Shown here in pieces: positions 7,004-15,889 of a stretch of DNA of 64,000 bases. The DNA lies in the NCBI RefSeq assembly GCF_946478785.1, contig NZ_CAMLDD010000022.1, positions 1-64,000 on the forward strand. The letters run 5' to 3'. This stretch comes from an uncultured Flavobacterium sp. Its GTDB lineage: Bacteria; Bacteroidota; Bacteroidia; Flavobacteriales; Flavobacteriaceae. How positions within the stretch are numbered: position 1 is the stretch's first letter; each line of letters begins with the position of its first letter. Made by a program: the position numbers and the translations under genes. The notes beneath the pieces are model-generated. The model was given only the letters and a program-made list of their open reading frames with translations. It made no database searches and was not told where the DNA came from.

Positions 7004-10000
7004 TTATCTTAAGCCTAAATGGAAATGGTCTTGATGAACTGATGTAGATTTTCCAGTAGTGTTTTTAATATCCTTTTTATATGCATAATTTTTATTAAAA
7101 CCCCATTTGACACCTACAGAAATTATGTTTTCTAATACTTTCACAAATTCTTCTTCCGTCTTGTATTTATTCATAGCATCGCTCCATAAAGTTCGTCCAG
7201 CATTACTACTTCCTGGATATCTAATATCTATATCATTCCCTGCAATGTTGTGCCCTTTGTGTCCAATGTCTCTTCCATCATTCGCAGAAATATCATTAAA
7301 GTACAATGCTTCTGAGTAACCATTTTTTGGTAATGAAAAGAAAAAACCTAGTAAGGCAGCACATACTTTTTCATTTACCCAATTATCTCCGCCTTTATCT
7401 CTAGGTCCAAATCGTCCCCAATTTATACCCGTCTCAGGAAAAGGCAGCAAATTATGCTCATTTTTTTCTACAGTTATTGTTTTAATTAATTTATTACTTT
7501 CATAAATGTCATATTGATATTTATTAGACGTTAAACACTTCATTATTTTAGAATATGCAAAAACATCAACATCAATTCTATATTTATTAATAACGCCTAC
7601 AACAATATTTTCTTCTTCACAACATTCCTCACCAAATTCTTTGAGGAAACCTTTTTTAATATGCAAATGGTTTGTTGGACCCTTTAATTCTTCTTGGTAA
7701 TATTGTTTATACTTTTTTAAAATATTATCAATATCTTCTTCTCTTTGTCCATAACCCGCACCCGGTAAACTAGCCCATTCCGTTCGACATTTATCAATAG
7801 CTTCTTTTATATTATTTTTTTTAATTAAACCTAACGCTTTCTTTTTTTCTTTTATTAGATAAACACAGTATTTATCTTGACTCTCAGGTTTAAAATCATT
7901 TAAACCATGCTCTTTTCTCCAATCAACAAAAGCTACATCATTCCAATTATTCATTGTTATTTGATAAGCACCTGCAGCTCTAGAATCATGCTTTTTTATA
8001 TAAACATTTGGATGGTTATCAAAGTTTTTTCCATGATCCTTAAAAGTACTTCCTCCGACAATTGTTTCATAGCCTATTTCATTTTCAGTACCTTCACCTA
8101 CACGTAACATCCTCATAAAAGCTCGCACTTTTGCCTCACATTCACAAACCCCATTTTTGTTATCTTTTTTAGAACCATTTGCATCCTCATTCCCCACCAA
8201 AACAGCACTTTTATACTCAGCAAGACTTAGCAAAGCACTTTTTTTGGTTATAACAATATGACTTGTGATAGCTCTAATACCATTAAATAAAATATTCTCA
8301 TCCTTGTCTTTTACAATAGCATAAACCATACGCATTGGAAGTTTTGGGTTTATTAGATTCCATTCCAGCTTTATTTTTATCATCCCGCTTTCGTCTACGT
8401 GCACGTTTGTGGCTTCTAAAAGTTTTTTATCTTTTTCGTAAATGGTTAAATTTAATTGCTCCTCTTTTTTTATTCCTCTGGACTTGGCATAAAAATAACT
8501 TATTTTATCATAATCTGCCATATAGTGTCTCTCTTTACCATCCTGGCTGCCAATATGTGCCCCATAAATCTCACGTTTGTCCTGAACATCAAGATGATTT
8601 TTGGATTCAAATATAGCATTCGTATTGGCTAATTTTAGTTTTGGGGCACCAATTCTTACATACAACTTACCCTGATCGCCCGTTTTTTGTTTAACAGAAG
8701 TATCTAAAACAAATGATATCAAACCTCCATCGTATTTGTTTTTATTTATAACGGCAACATTGTCATCACCATCAAATGTGTCATTATCCCAAACCTCGAC
8801 AATAATATCTTCGTCAGTAAGGTGTTGCTGCTGCACCCAGATGTTTATCTTTTGCCCCCAGCTTGCCTTTTGTATCTCAATCCCGTTACTGTCTGTAAAA
8901 AGCATTCCCAGAACTTTGCCTTGTTTTACATCAATACCTAATGTTATTCCCGGCTCCCTGTTTATTGCACATTGTACGTTTTGTTTTCCTGCAATGGCAG
9001 GTGTTATCGATATGGTTTTTTTATCTATGGTTTTGTGTGGGATTGCTGTTTTCCAAATTATATGTTCAGCATCCAATGCCTTTTGAAAAACAAAAGAATT
9101 GGCTATTAGTTTTGTTGTTTTACCTACTTTAGCCACTTCTATATAACTAAAAGACATAACATCATTGTCTTTGACCTCAAAACGCCAGTCATCTGCTTCA
9201 TCTTTTGCATTTGAGCCATAGGCATTGGCTTTCAACATATAAGCTTCAACTACATATTTATCTTTGTGGACAAATTCGTGTCCGGGTATGGTGATGCTTT
9301 TACCTGTACCTATAAGTCGTCCATTCAAATTCCACTTTACTTGTTCGAACTCTTTATTAATTGCGGCATCCGCTGCCTCATCATTTGGAACATAAAAACT
9401 AAAATCACCTTCTTTTACAGAAAAAGACATTGGAGTTCCAGGTCTGATAACTTCAGCATTGTGGGTTATGATTGATGATACTGAATTAGACATGGTTTCG
9501 GCACTAAAACTCTGAACCTGTATTTCACCCGAAGGCAGTTTATACTCTGCAACTATCTTATATTGTGCCTTTGTGTTTATTGGAGTAAAAGAAACGGTAT
9601 AATCTACTTTTACTGACTTTATAACATTTCCCGAAGCATCTGTAACGTACAATCGTAAACCCTCCAATTCTTCGTCTGTTGGTACCATTAAAAATTTAGC
9701 CTTAAAACTGGCTGGGAAATTTTGTCTCAGACGCATTTTTCCACCCACTTTTTTTGCAAAATTCTCTCCGTCTATTGGCAACAGTTCATCTCCAACGAGT
9801 TTATTGTTAGTTACCTCAATATCTATTGAACAATCAGGATAATTTTTATCGAATTTTCCTTTCTCAAAATCTTCTCTTTTGGGTTTGCCATATCCTTCAA
9901 CCCTATATTTGCCTAATACCGGGAAACTGTTTTTAAAGCTGGTTCCTACTTGTTCACTCGTTAGTAATTTCTTGTCCTTGTCTCCTGTATGACCATCGTA

Positions 10001-10945
10001 AATAACCCAGGAGCTCAGGGCAACATTTCCTTTTTTTATTTTTGCTTCGAAAGTGCATTCGGTATTAGGCCTAACTAATACTTGTTCCACTTTTTTACCT
10101 TCTGAAGATGAAACCGGCTTAAAATTTGCTTCATTTTCTAAACTTTTTAATGTTATCGCTGAAACACTTGGATAAGCTGTTTCCAAAACGGGCATTTTTA
10201 CTGCAGGATTTATTAAAGCCAGTGCTGCAGGGTTGGTATTATCAGCATGCTCTTTCATTATGCTGTCGGTTTGCCCATGCTTTACTATTTCTATTTTCCC
10301 TCCAATAGTGCATTGCAGAGTCGAAATTTCAGTTAGCACTTTATTCCTCAACACTTGCGTTTTCTCATATACTTTACTCCATTTAGGGGCGGGTGCAAGT
10401 GTACAAGGCAAATATCCATTGGAAGAAGGCTGCAGTTTGCACTTTCCAAAAGTACTTGCAGGCGGATCAAAGGTTTTGTCAGCTTCAGTCGCAAAAAACT
10501 TCCCATCCTGATCGTTAAGCACTACTTTATTATGAGAAGTAACTAATAATTTTGCTGTCTGTTTAGGATTTTCGGCCTTATTACAGGCACATTCAGCTTT
10601 ATGTACAACAAAATATTTATCGTCGTGTTCGCTTTTGGCAGCCTCCTTTTTTTCTTCCTCTTCTTTCTTTTTTTCTTCTTCTTCTTTCTCCTCTTCCATT
10701 TTATCACTTTCAGCCTTATCTTTCTCTTCACTATCTGCTCGCTTGGCATTCATAGCATCGACTTTTTCTTTCGGAGGCGTTAAAAGTGTTTGCCCTTCGA
10801 CAGCATCAGCGCCAATCCCATCTCTCACTTCACTGTTCATGTTATGATAAGCGCGTAAATCATAAGAATCTTTTATTCCTAACTCTGACGAAATACTCTC
10901 TAGTGTATCTCCTTTTTTTACTAAATAAGGTATGGCAGTGCTCAT
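7004..10945 (-). CDS. LysM/PAAR-like (DUF4280) effector with GH104 muramidase and metallopeptidase-like domains
   Basis: A 1313-aa modular protein without a signal peptide. A LysM domain (about 5-55) is followed by a Lys/Glu coiled coil (about 65-105). A PAAR-like DUF4280 domain follows (about 108-230: CAC, FGKC, PC, final CTIGGKIEIV), the kind that caps type VI or related contractile spikes in Bacteroidota. Strand-rich Ig-like constant regions run to about 930 and end at GVCEC. Next is a lambda-endolysin-type GH104 domain (MLRVGEGTEN with the catalytic Glu, SRAAGAYQI, EWASLPGAGYGQ). The C-terminus resembles LAS-type (M15/M74) peptidoglycan peptidases (GHKGHNIAGNDIDIRY and HQDHFHLGLR as likely zinc ligands). 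The protein should cleave both glycan and peptide bonds of a competitor's wall. The delivery system is not in this window. Confidence 0.85.
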   Translation of the reverse strand: MSTAIPYLVKKGDTLESISSELGIKDSYDLRAYHNMNSEVRDGIGADAVEGQTLLTPPKEKVDAMNAKRADSEEKDKAESDKMEEEKEEEEKKKEEEEKKEAAKSEHDDKYFVVHKAECACNKAENPKQTAKLLVTSHNKVVLNDQDGKFFATEADKTFDPPASTFGKCKLQPSSNGYLPCTLAPAPKWSKVYEKTQVLRNKVLTEISTLQCTIGGKIEIVKHGQTDSIMKEHADNTNPAALALINPAVKMPVLETAYPSVSAITLKSLENEANFKPVSSSEGKKVEQVLVRPNTECTFEAKIKKGNVALSSWVIYDGHTGDKDKKLLTSEQVGTSFKNSFPVLGKYRVEGYGKPKREDFEKGKFDKNYPDCSIDIEVTNNKLVGDELLPIDGENFAKKVGGKMRLRQNFPASFKAKFLMVPTDEELEGLRLYVTDASGNVIKSVKVDYTVSFTPINTKAQYKIVAEYKLPSGEIQVQSFSAETMSNSVSSIITHNAEVIRPGTPMSFSVKEGDFSFYVPNDEAADAAINKEFEQVKWNLNGRLIGTGKSITIPGHEFVHKDKYVVEAYMLKANAYGSNAKDEADDWRFEVKDNDVMSFSYIEVAKVGKTTKLIANSFVFQKALDAEHIIWKTAIPHKTIDKKTISITPAIAGKQNVQCAINREPGITLGIDVKQGKVLGMLFTDSNGIEIQKASWGQKINIWVQQQHLTDEDIIVEVWDNDTFDGDDNVAVINKNKYDGGLISFVLDTSVKQKTGDQGKLYVRIGAPKLKLANTNAIFESKNHLDVQDKREIYGAHIGSQDGKERHYMADYDKISYFYAKSRGIKKEEQLNLTIYEKDKKLLEATNVHVDESGMIKIKLEWNLINPKLPMRMVYAIVKDKDENILFNGIRAITSHIVITKKSALLSLAEYKSAVLVGNEDANGSKKDNKNGVCECEAKVRAFMRMLRVGEGTENEIGYETIVGGSTFKDHGKNFDNHPNVYIKKHDSRAAGAYQITMNNWNDVAFVDWRKEHGLNDFKPESQDKYCVYLIKEKKKALGLIKKNNIKEAIDKCRTEWASLPGAGYGQREEDIDNILKKYKQYYQEELKGPTNHLHIKKGFLKEFGEECCEEENIVVGVINKYRIDVDVFAYSKIMKCLTSNKYQYDIYESNKLIKTITVEKNEHNLLPFPETGINWGRFGPRDKGGDNWVNEKVCAALLGFFFSLPKNGYSEALYFNDISANDGRDIGHKGHNIAGNDIDIRYPGSSNAGRTLWSDAMNKYKTEEEFVKVLENIISVGVKWGFNKNYAYKKDIKNTTGKSTSVHQDHFHLGLR
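8160..9057 (-). repeat. Diverged direct repeat: effector constant region, copy 2
   Basis: The partner of 4745-5655, inside the 1313-aa effector gene and in the same orientation, about 3.4 kb away. Recombination between the two copies would join the LysM/PAAR-like N-terminus to the orphan's toxin end and remove the muramidase end with its two lipoprotein genes. Confidence 0.8.
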
Positions 10946-10979
10946 TTGTTTTTTTATTAGTTAAATAATAAATCCGTTA

Positions 10980-11771
10980 CTACTTGCGATTTATGGATAA
11001 TTTTTCCCGGTAGTTAAAATAAGAATTGTTGATTTTAATCTCTGTTTCAGAAAACTCAAAATCAAGTTTCGTGTTTACAAACCGAATTTCATTTGTAACT
11101 GTAGTGATAATAAGAGAATCTTCGTTACTTAGCTTTTGAGGATATTTATTTGCAATACCATATTCTTTTATTTTTTCTAAAAGTGCATCAGTATCAGTAT
11201 TCTGTCCTTCGAGTTTTAAAGTTTTTAAAATCGGGTCGAAATTGGTTTTTCCTTTCCACGACAAGGTAGTTTCTAACGGTACAATATTCCATTCGAATTG
11301 ATATTGATCAAAATTTTCTGTTTCCTGAAAACAAAGCATTATCACTTTCATCAAACCCAAAGAAAAAAAGTAATTGGTCATTGCATATCCATCTTTTGCC
11401 ACGTTTTCTAAAAATTGATTTCTGATGTAATCAAATCCGGGACCTTCATGTTTCAGTTTTAATTCTTCATCTTTTGCTGCTATTCTCTCTGCTATTTCAG
11501 TATAATTGGATAGCAAAAAAGATTCGCCTTTTACATCAAACAAAACCGGGAAAAGTGCTTTATTATATTCATGTGCTAAACTTTCAAATTTTAATTCAAT
11601 TTTTTCGCCATTTACTTTAAAATTATTCCGCCTGATCTCTATTTTAAAATTTTTGCTCTCTAATTGTTCAAATTGAACCTCATAAGTAATCGTTGCGTCA
11701 GAATTTATTTCGAATAGCTGAAAATTAATTTTATGGTCAACACTAAAATTATAATTGAAATTGGGCTTCAT
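10980..11771 (-). CDS. Conserved hypothetical protein upstream of the effector, possible adaptor
   Basis: A 263-aa soluble protein from the ATG at 11771 (MKPNFNYNFSVDHK). An in-frame ATG at 11804 would add 11 residues but is overlapped by a good -7 promoter element (11792-11799), so the shorter start is preferred. There is no signal peptide, membrane segment or catalytic motif that I recognise. The N-terminal half is strand-rich (FQLFEINSDATITYEVQFEQ) and the middle is helical. It lies 34 bases upstream of the PAAR-like effector gene and reads first in that operon. Genes in this position next to spike-associated effectors often encode loading adaptors or chaperones; that role is inferred from position only. 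Confidence 0.6.
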   Translation of the reverse strand: MKPNFNYNFSVDHKINFQLFEINSDATITYEVQFEQLESKNFKIEIRRNNFKVNGEKIELKFESLAHEYNKALFPVLFDVKGESFLLSNYTEIAERIAAKDEELKLKHEGPGFDYIRNQFLENVAKDGYAMTNYFFSLGLMKVIMLCFQETENFDQYQFEWNIVPLETTLSWKGKTNFDPILKTLKLEGQNTDTDALLEKIKEYGIANKYPQKLSNEDSLIITTVTNEIRFVNTKLDFEFSETEIKINNSYFNYREKLSINRK

Positions 11772-11791
11772 TGCTTTTTTAAAATTTGAGC

Positions 11792-11799
11792 CAAAAGTA
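11792..11799 (-). promoter_or_regulatory. -7 promoter element of the effector island
   Basis: TACTTTTG on the minus strand, matching TAnnTTTG, about 20 bases upstream of the preferred ATG at 11771. No clear TTG -33 box is seen at the usual distance. Confidence 0.4.
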
Positions 11800-11972
11800 A
11801 ACAATTAATTTAAATTTGTAGTATTTGTATTATTTTATATTTATCTACATATAAAAATAAGTAATCCATTACTTGAAATTTAAACATTTTTAGAAAAATA
11901 AAACAGATTATTGTTATTCCTTACCATCCTTTCCAAAAGGAGCTAAAATAGGATTCTTATAGCTAATAAATA

Positions 11973-12012
11973 AAAAAGCCAAAGTCAGAACAAAATCTAA
12001 CTTTGGCTTTAT
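11973..12012 (-). terminator. Terminator of the M1 peptidase gene
   Basis: Inverted repeat AAAGCCAAAGT / ACTTTGGCTTT with a 14-base loop, followed on the minus strand by a T-run. It lies just after the M1 peptidase stop codon. Confidence 0.75.
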
Positions 12013-12031
12013 AATAAAATTGTTTATAGAA

Positions 12032-13912
12032 CTATTTCACTTCAATAACATTATTTGCAGGTTTTACATCTGCCATTAATCCGCTTGGATCAATAGTGAT
12101 TTTTTTAATTGCCGTTCTGTTTTTATCGATTGTAAAATTGTAATTTGACTGCGCCCATGCCCAGTCATTTAAAACGGTTCTTTTTTGGTTTGGATTCGGA
12201 TTTGGCTTGATGAAATTCATCATTCTTAATGGAATATGAAAGTTCTCAGAAGTTCCGTCTGTATAATCTACTTTTAGATCTATTGGCATTGGCATTCTTC
12301 CAATTCTTTCTAAGGTAACAGCTGTTTTTCCTGCATTATCCGCCACCTCCTTAATTCCATAATCAATAGTATTGGTAGTTTGTGCCCAATCTGTCAAATA
12401 CCAGTCTAATTCTGCACCCGATACTCTTTCAGCGGTTCTTTTGATATCATTTGGTGTTGGATGTTTGAATTTAAAATCATTGAAATATCTTTTTAAAGTT
12501 TCATCAACATTTTCCTTTCCAATCACATATTCCAATTGTGATAAAAAGATACTTCCTTTAATATAAGATGAAATACTATACGGCCTGTTTTCGTCGTAGC
12601 GATCACCATGAGTGGTTTGTGGCTGCTCTTTTCCGGAATTTACCAAACTATAATAAGCGGCATAATTGCCTTTAAAAGGGTTTATTACTTTTTTATCACC
12701 CTTTAATTCATTCAACGCCATATCTTCTATGTAAGTTGTAAAACCTTCGTCCATCCAGGGATGTTTGGATTCGTTTGAAGCCAGAATATGCTGGAACCAG
12801 GAGTGTCCTAATTCATGAGTTGCTGTTCCTAAAATTCCTTCAAGGGTTCCGTTTCCTAGCATTAACGTACACATAGCGTACTCCATTCCACCATCTCCTC
12901 CTTGTATAAAAGAGTATTGTTTATAAGGATACTGACCTACTTTTTGATTGTAAAAATCCATAACCTGAACCATCAAAGGCTGTAATTGTTTCCAATTTTC
13001 TGTTGTTTTAGGATTGTTTTTGTAAAAGAAATGCAAATCTACATCGTTTGGTCCTTTTACAATATCATGTGTATATTCTTTGTCAGCCGCCCAAGTGAAA
13101 TCGTGTACATTTGGCGCTATAAAATGCCATGTAAGTGTTTTGGTTTTCTTTGGATAAGTGACTGTTACACCTGCGTCTTCATAACCATGTCCAATTTTAT
13201 TTTTATCCTGTAAATATCCGGAGCCACCAATTGTGTAATCTTTGTCAATAGTGATTTTTACATCAAAATCACCCCAAACGCCGTGAAATTCCCTTGCAAT
13301 GTAGGGATCTGCATGCCAGCCTTCGAAATCAAATTCGGCTAATTTAGGATACCATTGCGACATTGATAATTCTACGCCTTCAGAATTATTTCTTCCGGCA
13401 CGACGCACCTGAACCGGGACCTGCCCGTCAAAATCCAAAGTAAAAGTTGATTTGGAATTTGGTAGAATCGGTTTAGACAAAGTTACTTCAAGAATAGTTC
13501 CTGAAACTCTTGTTTGTGCCGTTGTGCCATCTTGCTTGAAATTGTTTATTTTTAAAAATCCAATTTCATTTGGTTTCAAAGTTTCAATTCGGCTTTGTTT
13601 TATATCTTTTCCGTCAGCACCTTTTACTTTGGTTACCATTCTTCCGTCAGGATCTTTTATAAAATGAAGGCGTGCATCCATCTCGCTTCCTGGCTGGAAA
13701 GCGTTAAAAAACAAATGATAATATACTTTTTTTAAAGTATCAGAAGAATTATTGGAGTACACAAGTTCTTGTTTTCCCTTGTACTGATAGTTTTTCACAT
13801 CCATTGAAACTTCCATTTTATAATCGGCATGCTGTTGCCAATAAGAAGTATTTTGTGCAAAAGAAGTTTGGAAACCAAAACTCAAAAAAGAAAGTAGGAT
13901 AATTTTTTTCAT
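12032..13912 (-). CDS. Secreted M1 family zinc metallopeptidase
   Basis: A 626-aa protein with a signal peptide (about 1-19, ending SFAQ). The M1 aminopeptidase signature is complete: a GGMEYAM motif corresponds to the substrate-binding GxMEN, and HELGH lies near residue 363. A third zinc ligand lies about 19 residues on (WMDEGFTTYIE). Upstream is the family's N-terminal beta domain. The enzyme should remove N-terminal residues from peptides in the periplasm or outside the cell. It has no T9SS tail; the C-terminus is a strand-rich domain. It lies next to a secreted S8 protease on the same strand but is separated by a terminator, so the two are probably transcribed independently. Confidence 0.92.
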   Translation of the reverse strand: MKKIILLSFLSFGFQTSFAQNTSYWQQHADYKMEVSMDVKNYQYKGKQELVYSNNSSDTLKKVYYHLFFNAFQPGSEMDARLHFIKDPDGRMVTKVKGADGKDIKQSRIETLKPNEIGFLKINNFKQDGTTAQTRVSGTILEVTLSKPILPNSKSTFTLDFDGQVPVQVRRAGRNNSEGVELSMSQWYPKLAEFDFEGWHADPYIAREFHGVWGDFDVKITIDKDYTIGGSGYLQDKNKIGHGYEDAGVTVTYPKKTKTLTWHFIAPNVHDFTWAADKEYTHDIVKGPNDVDLHFFYKNNPKTTENWKQLQPLMVQVMDFYNQKVGQYPYKQYSFIQGGDGGMEYAMCTLMLGNGTLEGILGTATHELGHSWFQHILASNESKHPWMDEGFTTYIEDMALNELKGDKKVINPFKGNYAAYYSLVNSGKEQPQTTHGDRYDENRPYSISSYIKGSIFLSQLEYVIGKENVDETLKRYFNDFKFKHPTPNDIKRTAERVSGAELDWYLTDWAQTTNTIDYGIKEVADNAGKTAVTLERIGRMPMPIDLKVDYTDGTSENFHIPLRMMNFIKPNPNPNQKRTVLNDWAWAQSNYNFTIDKNRTAIKKITIDPSGLMADVKPANNVIEVK

Positions 13913-13937
13913 TTGAATTATGTTGTGGTATTAAAAG

Positions 13938-13974
13938 TAACAAGTTTACAAAATAGGCTCTTGTAAACTTGTTA
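13938..13974 (-). terminator. Perfect inverted repeat after the S8 protease gene
   Basis: A 14-bp perfect stem (TAACAAGTTTACAA) with a 9-base loop, 23 bases past the stop codon of the S8 protease. The following T-tract is short, so efficiency is uncertain. Confidence 0.6.
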
Positions 13975-13997
13975 TTGACTATATAAAATTTAGTCTG

Positions 13998-15632
13998 TTA
14001 TTTTTTAGACATTTTTTCAGCCATCAATAAAGCATTGTATGCATTAACCATTTTAGCCGTTTTGGACGATTCAGCAGAAGAAACCGCTACAGGCTCCTGA
14101 TCTGGATTTGGATTTTCACCCAACACAACCATTGCAGGAAGAGCAACTCCGGAATCCATCAAAATTTGTTTAACCTGTTTTGCCTTAAGTTTTGGATAAT
14201 AAGAACGAATCAATACAGCTACTCCGGCAGCATTTGGAGAAGCCATTGAGGTTCCCTGTAAATATTTGTATTTATTATTTGGAACCGTTGCGTAAATTTC
14301 CTCTCCGGGAGCAAAAACATCTACATTTAATTTTCCGAAGTTGGAGAATTCTGCTACAACATTTTTTCCGTAGCTTTTATTAATTGCTCCAATTGTAATC
14401 AGGTTATCTGCAAATTCCTTGATGTTATCTTCAGAATCATTTGGATAATTAATGTTTTTTGTTTCATCGATATTATAACCGTCATTACCTGCCGCATGAA
14501 CAATTAAAACATCTTTTTTCTTTGCATATTTTATAGCATCATAGACCCATTTTTTTTGTGGGGAAAAACTTTTTCCGAAACTTCCGTTAATCACTTTTGC
14601 ACCATTATCTACAGCATAGCGAATTGCCAAAGCGATATCTTTATCATACTCATCGCCGTCAGGAACTGCTCTGACAGTCAAAATTTCAACGTTGTCGGCA
14701 ACTCCGTCTCCGCCTAAATCATTGCCACGAACCTGCGCAATAATTCCGGCAACGTGAGTCCCATGTAATGCTTTTTCTTTGTCTGGTCCAAATACTATAT
14801 TATTACCATATTTAGTACTTTTAATATCTTCTGCATTATCCCCTAAAATTTTTCTTCCGTCGAAATCCTTATTTAAGTTGAAATTTAATTGACCATAAAC
14901 ATGTTCCCTGTAATCTTCCAATTCTGCTTCAGGATCAAAGGTTGGGCCTGCATTGGTAAGAATTTGTGTCATGATCATTTTACTTCTGTTCACATTTTTA
15001 TCAGTAGAAACAATCCCTGAAACATCCTCAAGGGTATATTTTTCTTTATTTAAGGTTGCTTTTATTGTCTTATGAACATCCAGTAAAAGATCAACTTGTT
15101 GTTTGTCTTTTAATGCTTTTTGATATTTCTCATCATATTGTGCCAAAGCATTTTTGTATTGCTCAGATCCGTCGTCTCCTTTTTTAACGATACGGGTCAT
15201 TTCAAGGTTTTCATTAACAATATCTCCAAGAAAATTCCATCCGTGAATATCATCAACATAACCGTTCTTGTCATCATCGATTCCATTATCCGGGATTTCC
15301 TTTGTATTGGTCCAAATCATCCCTTTTAAATCTTCGTGTTCAATATCAACACCTGAATCTACAATTCCGACAATTACTTTTTTTCCGGTTTTTCCTTGGA
15401 GTAATTCGGCATAAGCCTTATCCACACTCATTCCCGGAATAGAATCTTTTATTAAATCAAGATGACTCCATCTTTTTAATTCGGTATCTGTAAGCGGTGC
15501 TTTTTTAACAACAGCTAATGGTGCCGTAATGAATTCTTTTGGTGTGGAAACTTGCGCTTGCATTGTAGCGCCGCAACCTGCTAAAACAAGTAATGCAAAA
15601 GCAGATAAATTGAGAGGTTTTATATGACTCAT
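13998..15632 (-). CDS. S8 subtilisin-like serine protease, lipoprotein
   Basis: A 544-aa protease with a lipoprotein signal ending at LAGC (Cys20), so probably anchored to the cell envelope. The catalytic triad is complete: Asp92 (IVDSGVD), His near 292 (HGTHVAGIIA) and Ser near 463 (GTSMASPNAAG). The distance of about 200 residues between Asp and His is far longer than in ordinary subtilisins. It holds a Lys/Glu-rich helical insertion (about 130-270). A related arrangement is common among Bacteroidota S8 peptidases. No T9SS sorting domain is present; the protein ends in a lysine-rich helix. The substrate cannot be deduced. Confidence 0.92.
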   Translation of the reverse strand: MSHIKPLNLSAFALLVLAGCGATMQAQVSTPKEFITAPLAVVKKAPLTDTELKRWSHLDLIKDSIPGMSVDKAYAELLQGKTGKKVIVGIVDSGVDIEHEDLKGMIWTNTKEIPDNGIDDDKNGYVDDIHGWNFLGDIVNENLEMTRIVKKGDDGSEQYKNALAQYDEKYQKALKDKQQVDLLLDVHKTIKATLNKEKYTLEDVSGIVSTDKNVNRSKMIMTQILTNAGPTFDPEAELEDYREHVYGQLNFNLNKDFDGRKILGDNAEDIKSTKYGNNIVFGPDKEKALHGTHVAGIIAQVRGNDLGGDGVADNVEILTVRAVPDGDEYDKDIALAIRYAVDNGAKVINGSFGKSFSPQKKWVYDAIKYAKKKDVLIVHAAGNDGYNIDETKNINYPNDSEDNIKEFADNLITIGAINKSYGKNVVAEFSNFGKLNVDVFAPGEEIYATVPNNKYKYLQGTSMASPNAAGVAVLIRSYYPKLKAKQVKQILMDSGVALPAMVVLGENPNPDQEPVAVSSAESSKTAKMVNAYNALLMAEKMSKK

Positions 15633-15814
15633 GTATCTATATTAATGTAAAAGTTAAAGATGGGACTAAATTATGATATTTTGTTACAAAAAACTAACTG
15701 TTAACACTGTGTTATGATATTTATGCTTGAAAAATATTTCAATGATAATATGCTATTTTATTTATGTAAAATATAAATAACTTTCTAAATAATAAAAAGT
15801 TAAAAAAAGTAAGA

Positions 15815-15822
15815 TATTTTTG
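15815..15822 (+). promoter_or_regulatory. Possible -7 element for the T9SS cargo gene
   Basis: TATTTTTG, matching TAnnTTTG, 67 bases upstream of the ATG at 15890 in an otherwise featureless AT-rich divergent gap. There is no convincing -33 TTG. Confidence 0.3.
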
Positions 15823-15889
15823 GATAAAAAACAAATAGTACGAAATATATTTAATACTATTGCACCATATTAATATTAATAATTTAGAT

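Noticed and set aside
10543..10749. Lys/Arg-rich 68-aa ORF on the minus strand
   Set aside because: It is a frame shadow of the Lys/Glu coiled-coil region of the 1313-aa effector; the composition follows from the repeat codons.
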